Source of the DNA: Piscinibacter aquaticus
Lineage (GTDB): Bacteria > Pseudomonadota > Gammaproteobacteria > Burkholderiales > Burkholderiaceae_C
Direction: 5' to 3'
Assembly: GCA_007994965.1 (NCBI GenBank)
Contig: VOPW01000001.1
Location: 1,798,001 to 1,862,000 of the forward strand
Length of the DNA: 64,000 nt
The notes under the pieces were generated by a model. That model was given only the letters and a program-made list of their open reading frames with translations, ran no database searches and was not told the DNA's origin. Positions 16,728 through 28,220 of this stretch are shown in pieces. How positions within the stretch are numbered: the stretch's first letter is position 1; every line of letters begins with the position of its first letter. Both the position numbers and the translations under genes were made by a program.

Positions 16728-19014
16728 CTTCTCCCTCTGAATACTTTGTTGTGTGGTCGGCACTGACCGTACGGGTCCACGTGAGGGCCTCGTCAAGGTT
16801 CAGGTACAGGCTGGCATAGGCGCGCCGCAAGAGTCGGTCGGGTAGTGCCCAGTCCCACTTCTCGCGCTGCAGGTTCTTCACATCCGCCAGCAGGACATCA
16901 AGGGGCGGTGACTCATCCACCGCTGCGTCAGCGAGCGCGTCCAGGATGTCTTCGGTGGTGAGCGGGCCCTTCATGACTTCAACGCCGGGTCCTGCCGCAC
17001 TCGCCCTGAAACCCCGTCGTTGGAGCAGACAGGCCAGCGCCTCGTTTGCCGCGTCGCCAAGCCAGGTTAGCAAGAGCGTTTCGCTGCCTTGGTCCACCAA
17101 GATGGCGTTGCCAAGGCCGCGAGCCGCGTAGTTGGCTCGCGCCTCGCTAAGGAACCGGCGCGCGACCTCATCCAGGTAGGGGGTACATCGGCCGTCTCAA
17201 GCAGCTCACGCATACGCTGACGAACGCGCGTGTGGGTCCGGCCTGCCCCGCCCGAGAATAGCGGCGGCGTGCCCCACCTGCTCTGACCACAAAGATGGTC
17301 TTTTGGGCTTCGTCGATGTCTTCGACACGCCACGTCTTGCCGGCGAACAAGATGCGCTGGCCGATGCTCAGCGCCTGCGAGACAGGAAGTGACCCCAGCG
17401 TTCGTCCCCCACTGACGATGCGAAACTCCTCGTCCGACGCGAAGGCAGCGTAGAAGGTGTAGTGGTTGACGAACTTCTCCCCGACCCGTCCATGCAGCAA
17501 CGTGCCAGATGAGTCCTGAACCAGCAGCTCCTTTTGGCCAAGGTGGCGCACCAGCTCTACGAACTCCTCCTTCGAAACACTGGCAAAGGGCGTCTCCTGA
17601 CCGCAGAGCAGGCCGTACAGCTGCCCGATGGTGGCGCCACCGTTCTGTGCGATGAACGAGAGAATCTGCTGAACCAACGTCGACAGGTGCGCGCCCTTGG
17701 ACATCGGCGGCTCGAACCATCCCTCCAGCAGCAGCGAAATCATCGCTGCCATTCGGACGGTGCCGAGCCGGAGTTCGGTATCGAGTGACGCCTTCCCACC
17801 CAGGGCATCTTCAACGCAGTAGCCGCGCAAGATTGCTGGCTCACCCTTGCGACGGCCCGAGCGGCCCAAGCGCTGACGAAGACTGGCCACGGAGGGCGGC
17901 GGCCCAATTTGCGCGACGCTCTTGACCGCACCGATGTCGATGCCGAGTTCCAGAGTGTTCGTACAGATGGCGGACGCCGGGCGCTCCTTCTGCTTCAGCG
18001 CTGCCTCGGTCTCCGACCTAATCTCCTTCGAAAGACTGCCGTGATGAGGCCAGAACTCGTTGGGAACGTGCTGGTCCTCGCACATCTTGTTCAGCAGGTG
18101 CGTGTACCTCTCAACCTCCCTGCGGGAGTTCGGAAAGACTAGGTTGTTCGACCCACGTAGGCCCTTGAACAGATGGGCTGCAATCAAGGCGGGCGTTACC
18201 GGCTCCAGGGCCTCTTCGGCCTCCGGAGCGTCTGATTGCTCGTTGCCCACGGCGTCATCGACATCGGCGTCAAAACCGGTGAAGCCATCAAGCCGGGCTC
18301 CACGACCAAGGGCTCCTCGTAGCCCTTGACCAAAATCTTCAGCTCGTTGCCTGACGCCTTGGACTCCACCATCTCAACCGCCGGCCCCTTACCGGGGCGC
18401 AAGAAGTCCGCCGCCAGGCTCATGTCGCCCAGGGTCGCCGACAAGCCAATCCGCGGCACCGTTCGACCGATGACGCGCTCGATACGGTGCATGAGCGACT
18501 GAAGCTGCTTACCACGCTCGGCGCCGATGAACGCGTGAAGCTCGTCGACCACGAAGAACGTCAGCCGCTCGAAGACCGACCCGATGGAGGTGCCACGGTT
18601 GCACAGAAGCGCTTCCAGAGACTCTGGCGTGATGAGGAGGACTCCCTCCCGCTTTGCGAGGAAACGCGTCTTTGTCGTTGCCGAGATGTCTCCGTGCCAA
18701 GGCCAGACCGGCACCTCGAGCTGCTCGCAGAGGCGGTCCAGACGGCCGAACTGGTCGTTGATGAGGGCCTTGAGCGGGCTGATGTAGGCAATTAGCCCGG
18801 GCGGGTCGGCCTGCAACAGGTGCGTGAGAGCGGGAAGGAACGCGGCCTCGGTCTTGCCGGCCGCTGTCGCCGCCGCCACGATGACGTCGCGGTCGGCCTT
18901 GACGATGAGCGGGATGGCAGCTTCCTGGGCGTCTCGAAGGGACTCCCAGCCCTCGGCCCAGATGAAGCGCTGAATGCGCTCATCGAGAAGGTGGAATGAC
19001 GACGAGTCCGACAT
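16699..19014 (-). CDS. sngC: Shango helicase SngC (DEAD/DEAH family), frameshifted
   Basis: From ATG 19014 (MSDSSSFHLLDERIQRFIWA). Helicase motifs: AAATAAGKTEAAF (I), YISPLKALINDQ (Ia), FVVDELHAFIG (II, DELH), IGLSATLGDM (III), CTNTLELGIDIGAVKSV (V) and LRQRLGRSGRRKGEP (VI). Indels near 18285, 17265 and 17185 are bridged cleanly; the C-terminal part ends LRRAYASLYLNLDEALTWTR. The repaired length is about 771 aa. Shango is a known phage-defence system of a TerB protein (SngA), an ATPase (SngB) and a helicase (SngC). Order and orientation here match, with 24 bases separating sngB and sngC. Confidence 0.75.
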
Positions 19015-19037
19015 CGGGCACCTGCTCTACCGGCCCT

Positions 19038-20338
19038 TCACATCTTGAAGGATGCGAACTCGTCGCCGTCATCCGCTTCAACGGCACGGTCGCTAGCGCC
19101 ACCGTTGTCGACCGCCACCTCGATGCCGCCAAGGAGTTCCTGCCAGGCCGTTCCTTGGTTCTGTTCTAGCACTGCAAGCAGGTTGATAAAGGCCGTGATG
19201 GTCGTTCGCGGAGTACGGAAGTACGTATCGCCGATACGCTTGGAGCAATGCTCCATGAAGCTCATGACTCCGTTGTCGGGCAGCAGGTGCTTAGCCGGGT
19301 CCCCGAAGGCGTAGACGCTACGAATCTTCTGCAGCAGCACATAGAAGTCTTCCGGGGTCAGGCTGGACAACCGCACCACCGGCCCGCTGTAGTCCACGAG
19401 GCCGTTCGTCGCAAACGTGTTCTGCGCCAGCCGGCTCTGCAGAGCCGGGTAGCTGTAGAGGCCTCGGCGTGTGTCGAGCAGGAACTCTGGCGTGCCGCCA
19501 AGCACGAAGCCCAGCCCCACGGCGGTGCCCTGCAGCGAGTCATTCAGGATGCGGAGAATCTGCTCGTAGTTCGAGTTGCGGGCCTGCGCATTCGCCAGCT
19601 TGTACAGGTTCACAAGCTCGTCCAGGCTCACAAGCAGGCCGGAGAAGCCCGCCAGGCGGACGAACCGCGCCATCAACTTCAGCTGGTCGTAGACCGCGGC
19701 GTCGTCGACGATGGTCCGGACGCCGAGAGCTTGCTTGGCGTCGGTCTTGGTCGTGAACTCACCCCGCAGCCAGCGAACGGCATCAGACTTGAGCTGCTCG
19801 TTCCCTTCCTCGTAGCCGCGGCAGTACGCCGCAATGACGTCGGCGAAGTCGTAGCCATTCACTAGCTCGGTCAGCTGGTCCAGCTTTTGGCGCAGCACTG
19901 CTTCCGTGGTTTGGCCTGATGCCTTCGCCTCGGTCTTGGCAGTCGCGATGAACTTCTCGACGATGCCGCTCAGCGCGCCGCCATCCGGCTTGGTGCGCGT
20001 CGAGAGGTTGCGCATCAGCTCGGCATAGAGCGAACGAGCCTGGCCGCCACTGGCGTGAAGACGCCGGTCCGGATTCAGGTCCGCACTGGCCACCACCAGC
20101 TTCTTCTCCATGCCCACCGCGCGAACGAGGTTGAGGAAGAAGGTCTTGCCAGCCCCGTACTCGCCAATGACGACGCGGAACGCCGACCCGCCGTCGGCGA
20201 TGCGGTCGATGTCGGTGACGAGCGTCTCGATTTCCCGCGTGCGTCCGACTTGCACCGGTGCTGACCCGTGCGAGGCACCACGCCGGCGCGCAGCGACTGG
20301 ATGACCGCGTCTCGGTCCTTTGGGCGAATCGTTGTCAT
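19038..20338 (-). CDS. sngB: Shango ATPase SngB, one frameshift
   Basis: ATG 20338 overlaps the sngA stop (ATGA). MTTIRPKDRDAVIQSLRAGV runs into an indel near 20268 and continues APVQVGRTREIETLVTDIDR. Walker A is VIGEYGAGKTFFLNLV, Walker B LLVSLDELVNLYK. The C-terminal part (FFRTPRTT-type ITAFINLLAVLEQNQG) matches the BREX-like DUF2791 ATP-binding family to which SngB belongs. About 433 aa. No BREX methylase or PglZ gene is nearby, which favours Shango over BREX. It probably powers or gates the SngC helicase. Confidence 0.78.
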
Positions 20339-22769
20339 GCTTCCACTTTCTCCAGGATTTCGGCGTTCACAGTCACGGGGTCTTCGCCCTCGAATAGCGG
20401 CATGTCATGTGTATCGAACGCCGCCTCGTTGATGTGCTCCAGAGCGCCGTCGAGCATCAGGTCGAGGTCAGCTGCCACGTCGAGCAGCTCTTCGCGGCTC
20501 CATTCCGGGCGAGACAGCATCATCCGGGCGAGCGCCGAGTGCGCCTCGTCTAGCCCCATGAGGCCCTTGGGTGCCTCGACCGTTTCGGTCTCGGATTCAG
20601 CCTCAACTGGCTCTGCCACCGCCGCCACCTGCTCCTCTGCCTCGGTGAAGATGTTGGCCAGCAGCGCCGAAACCCTCTCGGTGTCCTTCTGCAGCGCAGC
20701 GATGCGAGCCGGGTCGAGCTTGAAGCCAGACTCTTCGGCCTTGGCCACAGCCGCGGCTGTCGGCTTCGTACCGGCAGCAACAGCATGGACGTCGGAGAAC
20801 ACCTTCTTCGAGTCGACGCCCAGGGCCTTGTAGACCTTTTCGAGCATCTTCACTTCGGCCGGCGACACCTCGCCGTCCGACTGGGCGACGGTCGCCATGA
20901 ACGCGGCAATGGTCTCCCTAACGGCTGTATCCAGCGGCTCGAACTTCTTCTTGAGAGCAGTCAGCGATGCAGGCGCCTGCATCAACAGCCTGAGGTGGGC
21001 AAGCAGACGTCTGGTCTGGCTGGGCGTGAGGTGCTTCCAGGACAGCACTGTCTCGCGCAGGTGGCCCATCTCCTTGATGCCGAACTCCCCGTCGGCGGAG
21101 GCCACAGCCGAGGCCAGTTGCAGCGTCAACGCAGCCGCGAGGTACGGTCCGTTCGCACGCGACAACTGCTCCGAGGGCGGTAACGCGAACAGAACGACCT
21201 TCTCCTCGGGCTTTGGCGGCTTCGCGCCGCTCAGCACATCGGGCTCGAAGCCGACATTTGCCGATTCGAGTGTTCGGGCCAACGACAGCGTCTTGTCTTT
21301 CGTGAACGCTGTCTTGGCTCCTAGCGCGCTCAGCAAGTCTTGAAACGACATGGCGACCATGCCTTCGCCCATACGCGCCTTCAAGGCCTGGAGTGCCTTC
21401 TGGGCGCTCTCAGGCCAGAGCGGCGCTGGGAGCTGAAGCAATGCTTCGAGCGACGTCTTGGCATCTGGGCTCTTGCCGACAAGGCGGCTGAACGACTCCA
21501 GCGGTTTGGTGGCCGCCTCAACGACCTCTTGGAGCCTTTTAGTCGGGGCCGTCAGCACGGTCACGTCGGGCGTGTCCTTGAACGTCAGCTTGAGCTCTTG
21601 GTATCCCCTAAAGCCTGAGGACGCGGGCCGGTAGACCAACTTCAGCTTCGTCCGGTTGCGGGGCAGGACCATGCCACGGCCATACAGCTCGACGTACTTC
21701 TGAGCAAAGAGCTGCTCGAACTGTTCTGCGCAGCGCGTTGCTGGCGTGCGCAGAGCGATGTTGGGGTCGAGCTTCGCCCAGGCGAGCGCGAGGTGGGCAG
21801 GCACGGGTTCACTGTCTACGGCCGCCTGTCCCAGGGCAAGTCGAATGTAGAGCGGCAGCTCGAACGAACGCGGAAGCTCGGGGACGGGCCGCTCATATAG
21901 TCTTGCCGGGTGCGAGGCCAACGAGACCCAGTCCAGCAGCTCGCCTGCGTAGCGCCTGAACGAATGAGACTTCTCCCCGTAGATACTCAGAAGCCGACGC
22001 AGCTCGTCGGCGATGAGCGGCCAGTCGGCCTGGGCAGTTTCGTCCTTGGACGCGTCGATGATTGCCCGACGCTCAAGACCGTAGAAGAAGAGGAAGACGT
22101 AGCCGATGTCCGCGCGCGGGTCTTGGCGGCCACCCGCGAGCCACTTGAGGTAGGCCCGTCGGGCGCTCGGGGAAACCTCCGAGTAGCTGGGCCAGTAGCC
22201 CATGTCGCGCTCGGTGTACTCGGCGCGCGCTGCTACCGTCTTCGAGGGGTCGATGAGGCAAGGGTCGTTGTCCCCGAGCGGTGTGCTTAGCGAATTGCCG
22301 ACATAGACCATCCCCCGGGAATAGTCAGGCCCGCAATGCTTACCGACTCGCCGGGTGGAATCCACCGGCCGACGCCGTACCCTTTCGGAGCGGCAGGGAC
22401 CCTGAAGTTGGAGACAGGCGGTGCTGGTGCAGACGGCGAGGAGGTCCGGTAGGTGCCGGAAGACTGGCCAACGCTTACAGGCTCGGCGTCTTCAAAGTAC
22501 CGGGGTGCTCGGGTTCCGGATGGCGTCTGACATGTTCTTGTCGTCGTTTCAAGCGAGCGCGGCGCCGACCGATTCGGTTCAGGCGGCGGCTCTTCGATGA
22601 CTTCTTGGGCCTTCTTCGACTGGCCGTACATGTAGATGGCGATGCCGATGACGGCAAGCACCCCTGCGCCAATCCAGACCTCCTTGGGAATCGCTGCAAG
22701 CAGCGCGATAGCGCCGATGACCAGCGCTCCTAAGACGCCTCCCGAGCCAGACTTCTTTCTTCTTGACAT
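20335..22769 (-). CDS. sngA: Shango TerB-domain protein SngA with N-terminal membrane anchor, one frameshift
   Basis: ATG 22769 gives MSRRKKSGSGG, then two hydrophobic helices (VLGALVIGAIALLAAIP; VWIGAGVLAVIGIAIYMYG) and a Ser/Pro-rich linker. TerB_N-type sequence GRWIPPGESVSIAGLTIPGG is followed, across an indel near 22325, by MVYVGNSLSTPLGD and GYVFLFFYGLERRAI. The TerB core lies about residues 450-600 (SAVASADGEFGIKEMGHLRE; VAQSDGEVSPAEVKMLEKVY), and a TerB_C-like tail carries SRPEWSREELLDVAADLDLM. About 811 aa. The membrane helices suggest that Shango is tethered to the inner membrane in this organism. It is followed directly by sngB and preceded by jetD (22 bases). Confidence 0.75.
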
Positions 22770-22791
22770 TTTTGTTGGTCTCCCGCTCCGT

Positions 22792-23937
22792 TCACGGACT
22801 GAACAGCTCCTGGTCTAGGTAGCGCCCCGATTGCGCCAACGCCGGTAGGAGTTTGCGGTCGGCGTACTCGCAGCCTGTGCTGACGACCGGTCGCTGGCCC
22901 TGCTTCTCAGCTGCCTCCGGAGAATGCCCGCCTCCTGCAAGCAATGCTGCCAGCATCGGTGCGTATCCGGGAGTCCATCCCACCAAATCGGGGAACGTCG
23001 AGCGCATGGCGGCCAGAATTCGCATGCCCGAGTAGTCAAGGTCGCCCCAGAAGAAGACAGGCGTGCTGCCCTGCCCAAAGAGCCAAGCCTCGAACGCGAC
23101 CTGCAGGTCTCCCCCAGCGCACCCTTACCGGCGTAAAACAGCGAACACCCAGTCGAACTCCTAAGGCGCTGGGCGCTGCCTTTGAACCCCGAGGCGTAGA
23201 CCAGCGCGAGCCGGTCGAACGCCCCACTGGTGGAGCGCAACGCTTGTTCGAAGCTCATCTGGTTTTCGATGAACAGCACGCCGCGGTAGCCAGCCTTTGG
23301 CAGGTAGACCTGCAGTTGAATGGGCGACTCCGGAAACGGGCACTCGTCCACCCCCAGGATTGCGGCCACTGAGGCCCTGCCGCTTGTCCAGCACCTTGGA
23401 CATTCCCCAGAAGAGCTGAGACGACACCTCCCGCAGCAGCATCGGCTTGTCGGCGAGTTCACGGAGCCTGTTCAGTTGGGATACGACCTCCGCCATCGAG
23501 TGGTCGGGCATGTCTATGCAGTAGTCGCCAACGGCGCGCTTGACGGCCTCTGGCGCATCCAGACCGCTGTTTACCGCTTCGCGCCAGCGCACGACCGAAC
23601 TGCGCTGGCGCTCTGGTCGGCCAACCGCTCGGCGTATCGCGTCTTCATCGAGGACAGTGACCCGTGGCGAAGAAGCGTATCCCGATGGAGACCTGACCGC
23701 GTCCTCCGGCTTCACCTGCAACCAACCCCACTTCGCCATGGCGACAACATGCTCCCAGAGGTCCTCCTTCGTGGACTCCATGGGTGCCTTGTAGAGCGCC
23801 GGCGAGGTTCGGTCGCCCAGGGCTACGGATTGGGCCTTTGAGCTCCCACGCTGTTCCGCTGCATCGAGCCGGTTCACGAGCACGTTCAACAGCTCGCGGA
23901 CAGGCTCGGATTGCAGCCAAAGGGGCGTTACGGTCAC
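22792..23937 (-). CDS. jetD: Wadjet nuclease JetD, two frameshifts
   Basis: GTG 23937 overlaps the jetC stop (GTGA). The N-terminal DNA-binding part contains KEDLWEHVVAMAKWGWLQVK and RERQRSSVVRW-like sequence. After an indel near 23370 the TOPRIM-like domain reads VAAILGVDECPFPESPIQL and RGVLFIENQMSFEQAL (TOPRIM Glu). After a second near 23120 it reads TPVFFWGDLDYSGMRIL (DxD). The end is YADRKLLPALAQSGRYLDQE. About 381 aa, the usual JetD size. In Wadjet, JetD is the topoisomerase VI-like subunit that cuts circular DNA extruded by JetABC. Confidence 0.8.
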
Positions 23938-26900
23938 TTCGTCGGCTCCGCCGGCTCAGCGGTCTCGAACGCGAGCTTGGCCTGTTCACGCACCGCCGCC
24001 CGCTGCTTCTCCCAGAGGTCGCGCATGCGGTCCTTCCTAAAGATGCGCTCGTCGCACTCCAGGATGAAGTCGAGTTCACCGTTCTCCGGCACGGTCACCC
24101 GGCTGTAGCTGTACTCCCGGTCGAACTCAGGCCTAAGGCCACCCGCCCCGCGTGTGGGCATGGCACTGATGACCTGGATATCCAAGGTGTCTCGCAGGTA
24201 TTTCAGGACAGACTGGCTCTTGACTCGTCCATCGTCGAGAACGACTCATCGCTGGCCAACATCCGCAGGTTGGCGCCCTTCTCGAAGAGCTTGAGTCTGT
24301 TGCTGACCACCGCCGCCCGGACGATGTAGGCAGGGGTCTCGAGCTGACCGCCTGACCCAGTACCCCAGGTCGACAGCGGGATACGCCCCCGCTGTCGGAG
24401 TTGTTCCAGATTTCGTAACGCCGGTAGTTCCGGTAGTCGGCGATTCGCATCAACTCTCGCCCGGCACGCTCCTGGTCCGGGTCCAGCAGCAACTTGACCA
24501 GCCGGTCTCGGACTTCGACTTGCTTTGGAGAGAGTTCGGTGTCGCCGAACAGGTCGACCGTGTCGGGTGAGTCCGCCAGTTCGGCCACGGCTGAGAAGAA
24601 GCCGTAGTACTCCAGGAATTCGGGTTCCCACTTGGACCAGTCGATGCTGAAGCGGTCGGTGCCGAACTTGAGCCTCTCCAGCTCGTTGTTCAGCTGCTTC
24701 AGCATGCGCACACCCTCATCGACCTTGCTCTTGATTTCGACGCAGAACTGCTTGGTGAACACGTCGTGGAACGAGCGCTCCGCCTCCTCCACTTTGGCGC
24801 GGTTGTTGTAGAGCCCGATACTCTCCATATCGCGGTGCAGCTCGCTCACGGCACGGCCGAGCTGCACCAGAGGGCCGTAGTAGGGGTCGAAGCCGGTTGC
24901 GTCGTGGTGGTGCGGCAATGGAGCGAAGCGCTCTTCCTGACGCACGCTGGGGTTGTACTGGGCCAGCATCTCCCGCACCTCGCCCAGCAGGCTCTCAGGC
25001 TGGCTGCGGAGGTGATTGAGGCGGGCCTGCACCCACACAACGTCCATCCGCTTTGACGCCAGGAGGTCCTCGACCTGCTGCGCAAGCACCGTATACGTCT
25101 TCTCAGGATTGGCCTCGCACAGGTGCTTCAGCCGGCGAAGCTGGTTGTCGCGCTCCTGGAAACGGGCGTCACGGCCCTTCTTGACTCGCTCAATGACCGC
25201 CTCGGCCTCCGTGATGCGCTGGTCAGCCAACGTCACTGTGTTGTTCGCGAGCTTGATTTCCTCGTCATGTTCGGCGATGCGGTCCTCGAGACGCTTGAGC
25301 TCCTCTCGCAGCTCTTCGACCTCCTTTAGGTCCAGCTGAGCGAGCGAGCGACGAACGGTGTCGATGTCGCCGGCGTACTGCGCAAGCGGCGCAGCGTCGA
25401 ACGAAGGCTCGCGCAGGCCCGCGAGTGCGCGTCGGAAATCAACGAGAACACCTTGAAGCTGCTCGAACTCCTGAATCTCCCGGTCGGTCTGTTCGAGCAG
25501 CTCGGTCGTGGCTTGAAGCGCACTCTCCCGAGCCTTGAGCCCGAGTACCAGGTCGCGACGTTCGCCAACGAACATCGTCCGCGAACCACTGCCCTTGCCG
25601 TCCTTGGTAAGACCTCGAGGCGTGAACCGCAACTTTTCCGAATCCTTCACCTTGACCACGGAGCCGTACTGCTCGATGAGGTAGGCTTTCGCGATGGCGT
25701 GTTCGGTGCGCAGTTCGTGAATGATGGAGTCCGACGGCACGCGGGACGGGTCCGCCCGCTCCAGGCAGTGCCTACCTTGCACGACCTTGGAACGCGAGCC
25801 CCAAGATTGCAGGAAGTCGACGGTACGGGCCTCCCACTCCGGCTTCACGATGAGATTGAAGCGGGCGTTGTCGAGGTAGCCCTCGATGGCCTGCTGCCAC
25901 TCCTCCGACACCGGCTCCACGAGGTCACAGAGCACTTGCACACCGGCGTCTGGCAACCGCTCTCGGATGCGCTCCAAGGCGAGCACCGTGTCGCGGCTGT
26001 AGTTGCCTGCGCCCGCCGCAAGACGCTCCTTGCGTTCAGCGAGGTCCTTGCGCTCCTTCTTGGCAGCGTCGACTCGCTGTGCCAGCGTGGTGGCCTCTGC
26101 AGCTAGGGCCACGAGGACGCTTTCGTCGGCGCCCACCATCGCTGCGTGCAGCACATCCAGGCCGGTACCCACACCATTGAAGGCGGGTGCGAGCTGAAAG
26201 AGCTTCTCGGCAACCAACTCGGCATCACGATTGGCGTCGACCACGGCATCGAGCAAGCCTGCAAGCCTAGACACGTTGGTGGTCGAGACGGCTTTGGCCA
26301 CCGCCTCCACGGAGGCTTTCAGCTTGGGAAATTGCTCGGGGATGGGCCGCCGCAGCAAGCCATCGGCCGCGTTCGTGATTTGCGCCGCGGCATGGAGGCC
26401 CGCGTGAAGCTCGCCCAGCTTGTTTCTAGCGGCGGTAGTTGCCCGTGCGAGGCGCTCGTCCAGCGTCTGCTTCTCCGTGTGCGCAGGGATACCTTCTAGT
26501 CGTGCAGCGATGGAGATACGGCTCTTGTCGACCGCCCTCTTCAGCTCCTGCTGGGTCTTCGCCTTCTGGGCGTAGCGCTCTGCGATTTCGGTGTCGTCCT
26601 TGATGCGCTGTCGCTCCAGAGCGATGCGCTCCTCGTCGGCCGCAACCTGCATCTTGGCCAGCAGCAGGTCGTACTGCACCTGCTCCTCGAACGTAGCCGC
26701 CGTCTTGCCAATGAGTTCCTTCAACTCACGCAGCCGCCCAACCGCCGTCTCGAGGCGTTTACCCTCGTTCTTCAGGCTGGTGACTTGACGCATGAGGTCG
26801 CTGATGCGACTGATGCTCTCCTGCAGTGCCTTGCCATCGAACTCCAGGATGTCCTCGCGCACCGGGTCGTGCACCGAGCCGATGGGCCGGTAGGCGATTG

Positions 26901-27552
26901 ACTGGGACCAGGCCCTGGCCGCGTTCTGCGCCTCCTCCCAGGGAATGGAGTTACGCCCGCGGAATCGACCATAGAGCCCACACAGGTAGTCGCGCTTATG
27001 GTCGTCGTAGGCGACGACCTTCGGGTACTTCGACTTAAGGCGCTTGACGATGTCCTCCACGGGAACGCACACGCCTTGGTCCAAGTCATCGAAGAACTCC
27101 TCGACCGACAGCGCCGCGTCCTCGACGATGACCAGGACCACGCGCTCAAGCTTCGCGTCCCGGCGCTCGGTAGTGCCGTCCACGCGCGCCGCCGCGGCCA
27201 CCAGGGCGGTGAACATCCTGGCTGTACCGTCCGATGCCCCGGGCCGGAACACCGCGGCGATGTAGCCCTGGGCGCCCGAAGGTCGCGAGAATCGGCTGTA
27301 CTCTGCGCCAACCACGAACGACTCGAGCGTCCGTTTCGTCTTTCCTCGCCGCTGGCCCGGCTGGCTCTCCTCCTGACCGGGGTTGTAGGCGACGATGCCC
27401 TGATACGCGGCGGTCATGACGGTCTGTAGGCCGTCCAGCATGGTGGACTTGCCGGCGCCCGTAGGCCCGGTGAGCAACGTCATGTTGCCCAGTTCGTAGT
27501 TGGCCGGGCGCAATTGCCCCCAGTTGACGAGGACCAGACGGTCGAGCTTCAT
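23934..27552 (-). CDS. jetC: Wadjet SMC-like motor JetC, two 3'-end frameshifts
   Basis: ATG 27552 overlaps the jetB stop. The N-terminus MKLDRLVLVNWGQLRPANYE with Walker A LLTGPTGAGKSTMLDGLQ is typical of MukB/JetC ATPases. Two long coiled-coil arms surround a hinge region near residues 520-650 (LDNARFNLIVKPEWEAR; RGLTKDGKGSGSRTMF). Indels near 24400 and 24200 restore GSGGQLETPAYIVRAAVVS, MLASDESFSTMDESRA (signature/Walker B region) and ILKYLRDTLDIQVISAMPTR. About 1,205 aa repaired. It extrudes DNA loops and activates JetD on small circular DNA, giving protection against plasmids. Confidence 0.85.
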
Positions 27553-28220
27553 TCGTTGCCCTCCTGCGCCGTTACTTCGGCCTCGACGACTCCGTCTGCG
27601 TCGAGGGCGGCGCTGAGCGCGTCGTTGGAGACGATGCCCAGGATGGTCGGGCGGATGGCCAGCAGCGCGTCTTCGTTGGTGATGGAGAACTCGGCTGTGT
27701 AGCGGAGCAGCCGATGGCGCTTGAGCTCGGCCAACAGCGCCATCTTGTCACCCATGCTGCTGGGCAGCGGGCGCTTGAGCTGGGTCTGCATGGTCGCCGC
27801 GATTTCTTCAAATCCGACCGAGACCTCGCCATCCGCCTCTATCTCGCCGGCATTGAGCTTGTTCTGGTACAGGAACCGCAGGGCCAGCGCCATGGCCACG
27901 AAGTCTGGGGAGACCCGTGCGCGAAGTGCTGGCGCCGCTTCGTAGACGTCCTCGCTCAGGCCGTCGACTATGGCGCCCGCCACGTAGAGCCGGTAGAACT
28001 GGTTTGTGCTGTCGTGGTGGAGCCGGAACCCCGCGATGTCCAGGTAATCCTCCAGCAGGTTCTCGACTCGACGGGCATCGTCGTAGAGCAGCTGTTCGGT
28101 CCGGTCTTCGTCGCGCAGGATGACCCCATAAGCCAGCAGTCGATTCAGGATTTCTCGGAACCGCTCTTGCTTCAGGTTGGCTAGCGCAAGCTGTTCGTTG
28201 ATGAGACTGGAGATGTTCAT
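27549..28220 (-). CDS. jetB: Wadjet subunit JetB (DUF4194, MukE-like)
   Basis: The start is ATG 28220 (MNISSLINEQLALANLKQER), which overlaps the jetA stop by ATGA; the longer upstream frame belongs to jetA. 223 aa, intact. DUF4194 features: RFREILNRLLAYGVILRDED, NLLEDYLDIAGFRLHHDSTN, QFYRLYVAG and DKMALLAELKRHRLLRY. JetB is the KITE-type winged-helix subunit that binds the JetA kleisin. The fourth bases of stop and start overlap on both sides, consistent with coupled translation of jetA-B-C-D. Confidence 0.85.
   Translation of the reverse strand: MNISSLINEQLALANLKQERFREILNRLLAYGVILRDEDRTEQLLYDDARRVENLLEDYLDIAGFRLHHDSTNQFYRLYVAGAIVDGLSEDVYEAAPALRARVSPDFVAMALALRFLYQNKLNAGEIEADGEVSVGFEEIAATMQTQLKRPLPSSMGDKMALLAELKRHRLLRYTAEFSITNEDALLAIRPTILGIVSNDALSAALDADGVVEAEVTAQEGNE

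Noticed and set aside
19038..20338. BREX-type ATPase gene as evidence for a BREX system
   Set aside because: No PglX, PglZ, BrxA or BrxB gene nearby; TerB and helicase neighbours fit Shango.
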